Positions 11,190 to 21,921 of a stretch of 64,000 bases of DNA are shown here, in pieces. This DNA comes from Diphasiastrum complanatum (lineage: Eukaryota > Streptophyta > Lycopodiopsida > Lycopodiales > Lycopodiaceae), in the NCBI GenBank assembly GCA_029204225.1, contig CM055100.1, positions 11,302,769 to 11,366,768 on the forward strand, written 5' to 3'. The translations under genes and the position numbers were made by a program. The notes under the pieces are model-generated. The model did not search any database and was not told where the DNA came from. It was given only the letters and a program-made list of their open reading frames with translations. Every line of letters begins with the position of its first letter. Position 1 is the stretch's first letter.

Positions 11190-11560
11190 AAATTATTAGA
11201 ATTCTCGTTGATTGTCCAATATGGAAGCATGTAGATGAGAGATGTTTTGAATTTAAGGATGAGCTTTGACATTTACATTTAAGGTTGTCAATGGATGGTG
11301 TGAATCCATTCGGATTGTGCTCCACATCATGATCCACTTGGTATGTTGTCTTGGTGAATAATAATTACCTTGGATAAGTATCAAGAAGAGACACCTCATG
11401 CTTGCCCTTCTTATTTGAAAAAAATACTAGACAATGACTATGGATGTATGTATGGTTCCCCTGATAGATGAGCTTAAGATCTTATGTCAAAGAATTCGAG
11501 CAACTGATATTTCAAGACCATGCAGAAAAAGATATTTTGTGATGAAGGGGATCTTGATGT
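11190..11560 (+). pseudogene. CACTA tnp2 transposase fragment (plus strand)
   Basis: Plus-strand translation gives VDCPIWKHVDE, then LRLSMDGVNPFG, then 'STWYVVLVNNN', then a diverged 'MYVWFP' and 'ELKI' segment. This lines up with the tnp2 (Transposase_21) segment at 16.74-17.1 kb, but in the opposite orientation to the adjacent DUF4216 relics. Several stops and frameshifts are present. The opposed orientation means the two pieces were rearranged or come from different copies. Confidence 0.65.
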
Positions 11561-11885
11561 CCAGTATGCAAAAATTTCATGGGTATGAAGAGTGCTCTAG
11601 TAGGATATATATTTCTATTTTTTATTGAATCAATTTTCATATCTCTTGGCTTTTCAAGAATTACACAAGCCTATGTGTACGTCATTTGTTTTGTTTCAAT
11701 GTAGGGTTCCGAACAAGTGGCTATTGTGTGTGCCCTATATGTGGTTTACATATGTGGTTGGCACAAGTTCTCATAGGTTAGCATGTTTTTTGTTGCCTTG
11801 TGAATTTGCTTTATAGCATGTCATATTTCAATTCATTGGATTTTTCTGCCAATATCTTTTTTGTGTATATGTACACACACACGAA
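11561..11885. other. No gene recognised
   Basis: A short spacer between the tnp2 fragment and an inverted copia leader. It has open frames without motifs and a short ACACAC run near 11,872. Confidence 0.4.
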
Positions 11886-11889
11886 TGTC

Positions 11890-12580
11890 AACAAATGAAC
11901 TCAAGAAGAAATCACAAAGATATGGAACCTTGCAAATCTCTTTCTTGCACCAAACCTAGCAAAATCAACACATAGAATGGAAGATACTTGATCATTAACC
12001 TACAATATCATGAACTCTTGTACTTTCTAAACTCGAAACACACTCTTAAAAGCTCCAGCAACCTCAAATATAAGAGATCCAAACAAATTTAGGGTTTTGA
12101 CAAAAGTACAAAAAATTGAATCTTGCGAATTCTGCATGCAAATGCTACAAACTTGATATAGAATCTTGTAGCCTCCAATGAGACCTTCCTAATGCAATTA
12201 AAGTCGCCCAAATCTAGTAAGTAATGTCTAAAATTGGCTTACTTCAAGATCACAACCCTATATTGAGTTTTGATTTACATTAGGGTAGATTTGAGCTCCA
12301 AAAAGACCCTTTAAGAATTCGTGCAAGATGTCTTTTATATTATTAAAATATTATAACACTAATACTTTTGACTTGCCATGACTTTTTAGTCAAGGCTCAA
12401 AAGTATGTCATGCAACATATCATTGGAAATCCCTTGTTGAGCGCTGTCCAATGCACCAAACTCCGCTAAATTCAGACTTACCACTAAAACGTTATGCCAT
12501 TTTTAGTGTGGAAACAAAATGTGGACTCAAAAAAGTTATGCTACATAGATTCGTATCAAAAGCTTTGATACCATGTGAAA
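11890..12580 (-). mobile_element. Inverted copia leader and degraded primer-binding site
   Basis: On the minus strand TTTTTCACATGGTATCAAAGC at about 12,562-12,582 is the join between an LTR end and a primer-binding site with one substitution (TGGTATCAAAGC). Sequence to the left down to 11,890 is a diverged inverted copy of the leader at 7440-7790. The LTR proper would lie to the right (12,583 to about 12,900), but I cannot bound it. Confidence 0.55.
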
Positions 12581-12582
12581 AA

Positions 12583-13169
12583 ATATGAATCACTGAGATC
12601 CAATTAGGTCCCCACACTTTCTAAAAGTGGTAATTCAAATGAACTTAGACTAAAATAACTTTCATAAAGTTTATCTCTAAGTCTAAAATGCATATAGGCC
12701 TAATATTGACAATTAACCAAAATATGACTAAACAGGTTGAAATTTCTCACAAGGTCTTCATCTTAAATTTTCACAAATAGTTATTGGGTCCATTCAGCTT
12801 GTCTGTGATAAGACCATCTTTACTCTGAGAATCCATTTAAAACTTGGTTTGTCGATAAGTCGATGACTTCAAGAATGATATTGTGTGACGCTACAATTGA
12901 AAATCAATTACCTGATACTGAAATTTGATACCACAATTTGAAGATTAAGAGCAAGTGTGCTCTAATAAGAATTTGATACCATGAAAAGTATCTAATGATC
13001 TCACCCAGATACCATGAAGGGTATCTAATAGTAAAGCTTTGACACCATGTTGGAAGAAGGAATGAGGATTCGATAAGTCAAAGTCTATGAACAAACTATT
13101 GAGCACCGCGAAATGAGCCTTCTTTCCTAGTGCATTACTACGCCTATCAATAATTGAACAAAGATATAC
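12583..13169. other. Probable LTR-derived sequence with repeated 'gataccatg' motifs
   Basis: 'tttgataccatg' or close variants occur near 12,930, 12,970, 13,005 and 13,038, each the complement of a tRNA-Met primer-binding site core. No coding motif is seen. I read it as degraded LTR and leader pieces. Confidence 0.35.
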
Positions 13170-13430
13170 CACTACAAGAGGACGGACGATTTCCAAGGCT
13201 TTTTGTGTTTGAAAGATAATTTTTGAAATGAGTCATGATGGGAGCGAAATACTCAAGCCTCGGGTCTGGTTTTTGGCCTCGGTATATGCCTACCAAATTT
13301 GAACTTGTTTTTGAAACATTTATAGAGAGAGTTATAGAGAGGCATATAGAGAAGGTTATAAAGAGGTTCGAGGTGGCAAGAAGCATTCCAAGACACTCTG
13401 CTAACCGAGGGTAATACCGAGACTGATGAA
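13170..13430 (-). repeat. CACTA terminal inverted repeat and subterminal repeats
   Basis: The terminus CACTACAAGAGGACG is followed by a GATTTCCAAGGC segment, then by several 'tatagagag' units at about 13,320-13,365. The equivalent region of the plus-strand copy (40,040-40,302) has the same order, with 'ccctctctataa' repeated. Such subterminal motifs are the usual transposase-binding sites of this superfamily. That function is inferred here. Confidence 0.75.
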
Positions 13431-13678
13431 AAAAAGACGCCTTAGCATAAATCACGGTATAAAAGAAAATGTAAATGGATCTCACTTTTGGAATTTGCTA
13501 CCTATCAGCACATTGAATAAAGAAATTTATGTATCACAAAAAAATGATGACCACAAATTGTGGTCTCACATGCGTCAACTTCTTGTTTAATGTCAACTAG
13601 TCAATTAACAAATCTAATTGCATTTGTGAGCAATATGATTAATATTACAATGAGTTGAAATACATCGTATTGTCTCAC

Positions 13679-14620
13679 TTATTCATTTGGTAGCTCATCA
13701 TTATTATTTGCCGCATCAGCTTGCGACGAATCGGCCAAATCAAATGAGTCTATCTCTAATTCCACCCAAATATCTCTTATAGCTTCATCATTAATAAGTT
13801 GATCTTCAAAAGCTAATGGCGATGGTGATAACGAGTGAGATCGAGAAGGTGTGTCGTGTGTCGTTGATCCATTCGATGATGATGCATCATGCTCAACATC
13901 ATCATTAGCTTGTGAGCCTTGCACATGATCATCCTCCGAAAATGTGTCATCGAATCCATCATCACGATCTTGTTCATCAGGTGCATCAGTTGGCAACGCC
14001 ATGTCCTCCATGACATCTCTATCTTCAAAAAAAATTTTACTTTGAGGATCGACTTGAATCACGTACCACCATCTGGGATCTGAACGATCAAGGTGAAAGA
14101 ACACCTATAATTGATTGATGTTACCATAAATGTTGACTCGTAGTTAGTATTCATAGCTATGTTACAGTTTCTTGATATACATGACACAATATACATTTTT
14201 TGCAGTATAATGAAAATTGATTGATTGACAACAAAAGAGCATAGACATCTTGAAGACATAGAAGAAATGTACATGCTCACATTGTTGAGGAAAAACAAAT
14301 GTATCACTTTGATCCATCCAAAGCTTGGTAGAGTCAATGGCAAAATACCTGACAGTTGCATTGGGACCATTGCAAATAACTTTTAGCCATTTGACATTAA
14401 AATCTATGAAAAAGTTGAATTGCCTAAATCCAACTTCGAGGATGTCATTGATTGTCCCACAATAATCAAGTTGAGAAAAGAGTAAATTTGTGTCCGTTGT
14501 GCTTGCTCGAATCTCTTGGGTAAAATTTGCCATGACTCCACAATCGTACGTGTTTCTATTTTGACAATGTGCTCCGTACGAAAGTGTCATCCATGCATCC
14601 ACAGTGGACTGTATTTTTTG
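13679..14620 (-). pseudogene. CACTA DUF4216-type domain and acidic tail
   Basis: Reading leftwards on the minus strand: NTYDCGVMANFTQE near 14,520-14,560, then LDYCGTINDILEVGF, then VKWLKVICNGPNA, then YFAIDSTKLW and DTFVFPQQCEHVHFFYVF. An intron-like gap follows. Then come HLDRSDPRWWYVIQVDP (14,050-14,100) and a tail rich in Asp, His and Ser ending at 13,679. This is the DUF4216 block usually found downstream of tnp2 in plant CACTA elements. Frame changes between pieces, and the segment between the VICN and YFAID motifs is shortened relative to the copy at 39.1 kb (KKDESGY is missing), so it is unlikely to be functional. Confidence 0.8.
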
Positions 14621-14721
14621 TACAGAACAAAATAGAACTAAATGTGTTAGGAATACAACGAACATGTACAAAATTGCACGTACAAATGTTTTGATTAACA
14701 TGTGAATGATGATCATCATAG

Positions 14722-15311
14722 CTAGATTACACGTAAATTGCACCCCCTTGCATATTCCCGGTCTCTCTCTGTTACTTCTTGGTTGTTTGTCAAGGCTTTT
14801 CTAAGGACATCACGTAGCCAATTAAGTGTCATGTCCTTGGGTAGAAGGACGAGATAAGGTGAATATGGTTGTCTTCTATGCCCTCTCCTGAAAGTGGATC
14901 GAGCTGTTTGTCTATGAGCCTTGGCCTCTTCGTATAGCAAAATCCACTTTTGCATTTCCTCGTTATTAAGAATGCAAAACTTATTCATCTTCTCCCTGAA
15001 GGAATCTCTCATTCTGATAATCGCTCCTTTTCCTTGAGGAACTTCCCAACAACATGCTCATCATCCTTTTTATCCCAAAGACAAGGATTAGAAGAATCAC
15101 TATGAGCAAGGAACTCCGTGATGTAAACCATGGACTCTTGCACTAGCCATCCTTCCACCATGCTACCCTCAAGCCTTGCTCTTTGTCTTATGAAGTCTTT
15201 CAATGTTTCCATGAATTGTTTCAAGAAAAACATCCAACGACTATGGACAGTTCCTGAATTAAAAAAATGGACCAATGTTAGTGAGAAAACATGGAATGAC
15301 CACAATAGCAA
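14722..15311 (-). pseudogene. CACTA DUF4218-type domain
   Basis: Minus-strand translation gives SGTVHSRWMFFLKQFMETLK, then RQRARLEGSMVEGWLVQES and FLAHSDSSNPCLWDKKDDE. After a frame break it continues with EKMNKFCILNNEEMQKWILL and HRRQPYSPYLVLLPKDM. 'RWM...F...LK...R.RA..EGSM.EG' is the hallmark of DUF4218, the domain that follows Transposase_21 in tnp2-type CACTA proteins. The homologous plus-strand copy is at 38,230-38,700 and a further fragment at 42,515-42,700. Confidence 0.82.
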
Positions 15312-15849
15312 TAGTCTAGGATGGACTAAGAATAGGCAATTGACTCAAGTAGATGATGTACCTGCAATGGCCACCTCATCTACCAAATACACAATGAGAT
15401 GCATTTGAATGGTGAGAATGGATCTGGGAAAGTGCTTCTTAATCAAGCACGATGTCTTGCTGGAACTTTGTCTTGTCGTCTCAATGGATGTCGGCGGTAA
15501 TTCCTTGGATGAAATGTATCTTCATAAGAAAAGTAAACAACAATGACATACACGTTAGTAAGATCATCATCTTGAATCATCCCAAGAAAGAATGATGTGA
15601 GTTGCATTCACCCGTACCTCACCAAACCACTGATTTTGTAGATTGCACTCCTTAACTCCTCTGTCAAGAACTCTCTCAACACCAAGGGAAGCACAAACTA
15701 CATACACAAAAACAATTTGGTCACTGAGATACATATATTGCAATGAGATCATCATGAAATTACAAGACATGCAATAAAATGTAATCCACAATGTTGAGGT
15801 GGAAGTAACATCAAAAAACATGTCATGCCAACCTATAAAAATCTATGCC

Positions 15850-17310
15850 ACTCATGAGACTTTAGTCCACTTAGCTTGTTGTCCCTTGTGAAAGCACCCT
15901 TTAGGCATCACATGTGTCCTATCGGAGTTCGAAATGAGGCTATTGCCTTCTTTACAATCGTCTATTCTCTCCTCGAAAAGATCCATGGGGCCTTTGGGAG
16001 GACAACTGAAGTCTCCACTATTTGTGGCCATAAATCAACCATCTTTTTCACTTTTTTTAAGTCATCTTGTACATCTTTTTTATCTTTCAATCTGGTCAAG
16101 TGCTCCCAAACCGTGCTCCCGACATTCTTGAATATGTGCATCGGGTCCAAAAGATGGTTTATCAACAATTCTCCCCAATATGGGAGTTTATGAAATATTG
16201 ATAACCTCTTCATTCCAAGAAATATTGAAATCACTTGCCTACAATATTCGCAAACAAGTACACACATTTAATTCAGATTATCGTTAGATGAAAAATAAAC
16301 AGGGTAACTGTAATATAAATAAATGACATGTACATTGGCCCAAATATGTATGGTACCTTCATGGAATGGGGACGTTGACCAACAAGCCCATCACGCATAG
16401 GGTGATCAGGTGGAAGGTATCGAGTGTGGCCCTCATAAACCATCTTTTGTAGATGTTGTAAGTGACGTGCTTGCAAATACTCGCCACAAATGTGGCATGC
16501 ATTATAGCCACTAGTTTGAAGCCCTATATTGAGACCAGAAAAACTACTTTTCTGTGAGTCTAATGTTCGAATTGAAAGAAAGTTTGTGAATACACATAAA
16601 ATTTAATATAATACCATGAATCGAACCAATAGCAAGGATATCTCACCTGAACGTTCCCCATATCCATGAAAGTCGTGCATCGTCCACATCAAGGTCCCCT
16701 TTAGCACAAAATCTCTTTGTCTCAATGGTCTTGATATATCGCTCACTTAAACTCCTTGCCATATATCTTTAGCTCATCTATCAAGGGAGCCATATACATG
16801 TCCATATTTTTTGCCTTGTATTTTCCCGAGATAAGAAGGGCAAGCATTAGGTGCCCCTTCTTGATACTTAGCCAAGGGGGGATGTTGTAATTTACAAGGA
16901 CAACCGGCCATGTGGACCATGATGTGGAGCTTGAACCGAATGGATTCATACCATCCATTGCCAACCCCAAATACAAATGGCGAGGCTCATCCCTAAACTC
17001 ATGCCAAGTAGCATCCACGTGCTTCCATGCTGGACAATCAACATGGATTCTCTCCAGGGTATGATGGAGAAATGTCTTACCACCTTCACAGATATGGTCG
17101 CTCCTTATAAATCTTGCCTGTAGCAGTGTTTCCCACAGTGTGGACACGTGCTTGCCTCCTCAAACTCATCTCGATATAAGATGCAATCATTGAAACATAC
17201 ATGAATACTCTTGTAATCCATGCCGACCACGGATAGCATTTTCTTGGCTTCTTGTTGAGACGCCGCCATGGTGTTATTTGGAGGCAAGATTTTTCTAAAC
17301 AAACTGTCAC
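15850..17310 (-). pseudogene. CACTA tnp2 transposase (Transposase_21), broken
   Basis: Reading leftwards: a zinc-binding start with CPHCGKHCYR near 17,115, then CPAWKHVDATWHEF, LGLAMDGMNPFGSSSTSWS, WPVVLVNYNIPPWLSIKKG and MDMYMAPLIDELK (16,743-17,050). These are the core tnp2 signatures. TMHDFHGYGERSG follows near 16,660-16,690 and is followed by a plausible GT donor. The next exon (about 16,360-16,555) carries CHICGEYLQARHLQHLQKM and YEGHTRYLPPDHPMR. The last (15,962-16,220) carries HKLPYWGELLINHLLDPMHI. tnp2 binds element ends and catalyses excision. Frameshifts and stops make this copy non-functional, though exon-intron structure is partly preserved. The diverged plus-strand copy begins only at the last segment (37.4 kb). 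Confidence 0.82.
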
Positions 17311-17599
17311 AAAATATTTATGTAATTACTTATAGTCTCTCATAATGCATGAAAAGATAAAATGAGATGAGAGTTTGTCTATAACACACAAGAAGCTAGC
17401 AAGCTTACCCAGACAACAAAGTGACGCTCGCATCCGACCACCCGTACAATATAATATTCTCTCGAATCGTGAAGACCGCCAAATACATACATGATAAGGG
17501 TGCATGCAATCATGTTTTTTAGCAATACAAAGTGCTTTGCAAATCAATTGGACTTCCAAGGTCTTAAGACCATCCTGATTGGATTTACTTCATCTGATA

Positions 17600-18570
17600 A
17601 TACATACAAGTTGTATGATCTTGATACCTAGCAAATCTTGTATAGTCGGGATACAGTCTTTATCGAGGATCAGTTCATCGAAATCAAAGGCAAGGATATT
17701 GCTCTAGGAGAACCTTCATCACCTGCCATTGACACGACTGTCTTGCTTCTAGCTCGGACGTGTCCATTGTTGACCCACTTTTTGATAGCGAATCAGATGA
17801 AGACGTTGCTGCTACCCAACAACAAGTCCCAGGAGTGGTTCATCAGTCGAATCCTCCCATAAGATCAAGCCGAGTGTGCACATAGCCCACAAGGTATACT
17901 CTTGAGTCTACATGTCTCTTGATACAGGAACCGACAACAGTTGAAGAGGCACTCAGCCAACCAGACTTTGATCTCTGGAGAGAAGCTAAGGACAGAGAGT
18001 ATTCCTCTCTGATCAAGAACCAGACATGGTCACTAATCAAAGCTCCTATTGGCTGCAATATCATTGATTGCAAATGGATCTTTAAGATCAAATACAATGC
18101 CAATGGAGCAATTGATTGAAGAAAGGCAAAACTTGTAGCACGAGGATTCACTCAGATCCCCAACATTGACTACAGCAAGACTTTCAGTCCAGTAGTCAAG
18201 CATTCGTCGATATGAGCACTCATGTCTTATGTTGTAGCTGCCGAACTCGAAGTACATCAACTTGATGTGCAAATAGCCTATATGAATGGAGTTATACAAG
18301 AAGACATCTACATGAACCAGCCAAAGGATACGTTCTAGAAGGTATGAAGAATCATGCCTGTGAACTCCACAAAGCACTTTATGGCTTGAAGCAGTCTACC
18401 AGAGCTTGGTTTTAGAGGATCAACACATTCCTCATCAAAAAAGGATCCAAACCGAGCGTTGTTGATTGCAACTCTATTCCAAGTCAGTGCAGCAATCCTT
18501 CATATCATCACCTTATACGTGGATGATATGTTGCTGTTTAGCAACAATACCAATTTGGTCAAGGATTCTA
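17600..18570 (+). pseudogene. Copia linker and reverse transcriptase N-terminal relic
   Basis: Starts with DTVFIEDQFIEIKGKD, typical of the segment between integrase and reverse transcriptase. Then come VEEALSQPDFDLWREAKDRE, SLIKNQTWSLI and IDCKWIFKIKYNANG (17,935-18,115), and after stops KLVARGFTQIPNIDYSKTF, 'HQLDVQIAYMNG' and 'IQEDIYMNQPK'. These are the RVT_2 landmarks in order. It has many stops, and after about 18,360 the frame shifts again. It breaks at about 18,570-18,590 against a minus-strand integrase fragment of a related copia element. Confidence 0.82.
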
Positions 18571-18579
18571 AGCAGACCA

Positions 18580-19260
18580 CTACTTCTGCCCACAACTGTT
18601 TTGGTGCCTTCTCATGAGCCATCATACACCTTGTAGCTTCCATCAATGTACGGTTCCTTCGTTCAGCTATTCCATTGTGTTGAGGTGTGTAAGATGCAGT
18701 CTTCATGTGCATAATACCTTGATCAGTACAGTAAGCTTTGAATTCATTGGAAATTTACTCACCTCCACGATCTGTGCGAATTTGCTTCAACTTATTGCTT
18801 GTCTGCTTCTCAACCCAATTTGTATACTCAACAAATTTCTCGAAAGCTTCAGATTTGGTACGAATAAAGTATACTATAGCGAACTTGCTGAACTCATCAA
18901 TAAGCATAATGAAGTACCTTGCATCACCCAATGACAATACTCCAAATGGTCTACAAATATCTTATACAGTGCTTTCTTATTTCGACAACACCACATGTGC
19001 TTAGTTCTAGAGTTATCGGGCCATCTTTCTTTTACGAGCCCTTTGAGTGCTTTTAAGCAACTTACCTTTGTACTTACTTATTAGTTGAATATACAATTTG
19101 AGGTGAGTAATTATGTGTTCTTGTTGCACTTGACGTTGTGCTATGGTGATTCTTCCGGTTGGGTGTTTAAACTGTGTTTTCTTAACGTCCTTTACAAATA
19201 TCAGAACCTGAGGTTCCAAAAACAGAATTTCTCGCAAGCTTACTATCCAGCAGGATGAAC
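18580..19260 (-). pseudogene. Copia integrase relic
   Basis: Minus-strand translation gives LSLGDARYFIMLIDEFSKFA and SEAFEKFVEYTNWVEKQTSN, then IRTDRGGE (18,755-18,937). After a frame break come YTPQHNGIAERRNRTLMEAT and APKQLWAEVVV (18,560-18,690). These contain the second Asp (TDRGGE) and the catalytic Glu (GIAERRNR) of the rve core. The upstream part (a PQVLIF and DICRPFG segment) is split by a roughly 230-bp LTR fragment at 18,962-19,193. The head-to-head join with the plus-strand RT at about 18,580 implies an inversion or a nested insertion. Confidence 0.8.
18962..19193 (+). mobile_element. LTR fragment of the same family as the copia at 44.5-48.7 kb
   Basis: The sequence from 'cttatacagtgctttcttatttcgac' to 'ttttcttaac' matches the LTRs at 44,468-44,716 and 48,451-48,684, but lacks their first about 20 bases. 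It interrupts the copia integrase reading, and 'acaaatatc' stands directly left (18,953-18,961) and a few bases right (19,194-19,202). It could be a 5'-truncated solo LTR. Confidence 0.6.
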
Positions 19261-19940
19261 GTATCCATCAGAGAATTCCTGCGGATTGCACCACAAGCCA
19301 AGAGCGTTATGGCAGAATGGTTAAACACAACTCATGGTTATTTGATTGGCTGTGTGATCGAATAATCGATTGCTTGGAACTTAATTGTGATGTTAACATT
19401 CAGAATCACTATTCTATTACACTGACATATATTCAGACTTATACATCCTAAACCTTGCTCTATGGTGTTGTGAATCAATACTCTGAAATTTGCATATGGA
19501 TACTCGTGTTGTTTAACTCAGTAGTCAGTTGTTCTTTTGAATGAGTGCTTTCTGTTGTTGAGGACAGATTGTCGGACTACTTTTGGATTGTGCTGAGATA
19601 TTTTTATGTTTCTCTAGCTTGTACACTAATCATGCAACATGTTCAATATAAGATTAGTCGGCATCAATATCTTTTGCTTTTGTATGTTTGAAACCACATC
19701 CTAACTGCTGATATTGGTCGTCGATACTTCTAAATGTCTGTTGACAGCCAACTTTTAATCCAAGAACATTAAATGATTTAAAAACATCTAAAATTACAAT
19801 AATAAGCAGTCTCTTTGGGGAACAACAATCTTTTATACTACATATCCTCACAATTAAGATAAGTATAACAACACGACATATGCTTATTTTTTGCACCATT
19901 GTCGGGGATTGCTAATTTGTTGATTTAGATGTTTGTCAGT
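19261..19940. other. No gene recognised; probably degraded retrotransposon sequence
   Basis: A minus-strand open frame at 19,654-19,899 contains DDQYQQLGCGFKHTKAKDID but no motif I can name. The rest is non-coding. Confidence 0.35.
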
Positions 19941-19949
19941 TAAAGATGA

Positions 19950-20732
19950 ATGCCAACTGCAGGAAGCAGTTCAAGCAGTTCTAGAGCTGAGTGTTTGGAA
20001 AGATACAGAAGCCTTCGTGAGAACTTTTTCAAAAGACTTCAACAATCCTTTCAGCACGGCTCACAGCCTTTTACCACTTATCAGGAAGCCGAAGTTTATT
20101 TCCATAACTTACTCGATAAACCCGAAGAAGAACCTGAACCCGAACTTCTTGAGATTGTTGGTAATCTTGATCCAAATCCTAATTTAGATCCTGATCCTGA
20201 ATCAGATCCTGATTCAAATCTGAATCTAAATCCAGATCCTGATCTAGATTTTGATCCAGATCCTGATTCCAATCCTGAACCATAAATGGACCCACCTCAA
20301 CCACAATTCAATTCCAGTTCAAAAATCAAGTATGATTACTTCAAGGGAACTTCTTCAGATGACGTTGATTGTTACATCTCCCAGTTTGAATCCATTGTTG
20401 TTTCCAATTGTGAGGGAATGAATGTAGACAAATTACGCATATCCCTTGGTCTATTGCGAAAACAAGCCCGAATTTGTTATAGCCAAATGGATCATGCAGC
20501 TGTAAACACTTGGGACTTGCTGAGAGAAGCCTTTCTCACTCAGTTCTGCGAGATTGGTTACTCTACCCGAGTGCTTGCATGACCGAACTCTGTTCAAAAG
20601 AAAGAGAAGGAGTCACTGAGAAGGTACACCCGAAAGGTCATAAACTTAATTGGGAAATTGGTGGGTGTTTATCCGATAGAATGGTACCTTGTAGGGCTAC
20701 CAAGTAAGGTACAGCCGACAAGGACCCATGAA
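19950..20732 (+). pseudogene. Ty3/gypsy-type gag with Asp/Asn-Pro repeat, broken by two in-frame stops
   Basis: One continuous frame from ATG 19,950, interrupted by TAA at 20,283-20,285 (immediately followed by ATG) and TGA at 20,580-20,582. The N-terminal part has a Ser-rich start, a segment with YRSLRENFFKRLQQSFQHG, and then about 45 residues made of repeated N/D-P-N/D units. After the first stop comes YDYFKGTSSDDVDCYISQFE, then QMDHAAVNTWDLLREAFLTQ and, beyond the second stop, KEKESLRRYTRKVINLIGKL. The 'W..L..AFL..F.....' pattern is that of Retrotrans_gag. This is structural coat protein of a retrotransposon. The frame runs into a TA microsatellite, and no pol follows. Confidence 0.72.
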
Positions 20733-20754
20733 TACTTTGGATGAAATTATTGCC

Positions 20755-20759
<5 letters not shown>

Positions 20760-20801
<42 letters not shown>
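20760..20801. repeat. (TA)n microsatellite
   Basis: About 21 uninterrupted TA units. The Ile-Tyr repeat in the translation is an artefact. Confidence 0.97.
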
Positions 20802-20805
<4 letters not shown>

Positions 20806-21921
20806 ATCTTATCTACAATTTGTTCTACTTATAACTGAAATCTCACGCTTTTTTAGGTTTTCATTCTTATGTTTAAACATCACCCTTGCGAGGCTAGCAT
20901 TCAATTCTAGTTGGGGAAGAGGAAGCTAATTGAATCCAATATGAAAAAACAAAACAAAACAAAAGGAGAAGAATTGTAAGCTTTGAATGAAAGTCACATT
21001 AAAAGCAATGGCATTGATCTTCCTAGGGTAATTAAATCACTTTCAAACATTTTTTGATGATGTACCAAACTTAGGAAAGCCACAAATGTGCCACTTTTTA
21101 TGATGCATTAAGTAAGTATGATGCTTGATGATTAGCTAGAGATGCAAAACCCTTACCTTGGGTTAAAGATCATTTCAAAATGCATCATGCAAGCCCTTGA
21201 AAAATGGTCACCTTAAAATAAAAATGTATTTGATTAATTGCGTCAAGAATGTCAACAAAAATTCAATCAAGTGGCAAACCCTTCTTACAATAGCACTACG
21301 CTCAATAAGGTAGCAAGGTGTGTTGATATCTAGTTTCAACCCCCATACGGGCAGATACAGAACACAAAGCTAATCATTTGATATGACACCATTGTATAAT
21401 CAATAAAAAACCCTCAGAAGAATAGCTACGGAGCCTCCTACGAATGTATCTCCGTCTAAACATCTTGAGTTTCCAAGAAGTTCACACAAGACTCAATCAC
21501 AATAGAGATTGTCAAGAAGCCCTCATCTAGATCTGGCCTTTTTTTTCCCTTGTATAATAATTCTCTCAAGAATGTTTCCCTTTGTGTCCATGAACATAAA
21601 CTCCTGCATCAAAACACTCAGATGAACGACAGTTTCTTACTTCCTTCACAAAGTCAGTTCCATTTTTTTTGCAATTTATGGCTGGTGTTTGATAGAAAAA
21701 GTTCATATAGTTGAATTGTTACGCACAGACTATTTAATATCAAGATTAAGAAAGAGCACAAAATCTAACAGCTATGGAGATCCCATTCAAGAAGACAACT
21801 GACTACAGTCCTTATCCTACTCGTCTTCAGTCAACTTAGACATGTCGTGATATTTTGCCCAACATCAATCTGGAAAACTAAAATTCATAGCAGACTAAAG
21901 AGAAAGCCTTGCACAAGCGCA
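20802..21921. other. Intergenic DNA downstream of the phosphatase-fold gene
   Basis: No domain or RNA gene seen. The 3' untranslated region of the minus-strand gene ending at 21,922 must lie at the right side of this stretch. I could not place a polyadenylation site with confidence. Confidence 0.5.

Larger units (their letters stand above)
13170..17560 (-). mobile_element. CACTA (En/Spm) transposon, minus strand, 5' end not found
   Basis: The element's 3' terminus is at 13,170 (CACTACAAGAGGACG, reading inwards), matching the terminus of the plus-strand copy that ends at 40,302. Moving right are subterminal repeats, then DUF4216, DUF4218 and tnp2 coding blocks in minus orientation. No matching 'gtagtg' terminus is visible near 17.3-17.6 kb, where copia sequence begins, so the 5' end is missing or was replaced. 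All coding blocks carry stops or frameshifts. Confidence 0.8.

Noticed and set aside
20741-20929. Open frame with Ile-Tyr repeat
   Set aside because: Translation of the TA microsatellite; no domain.
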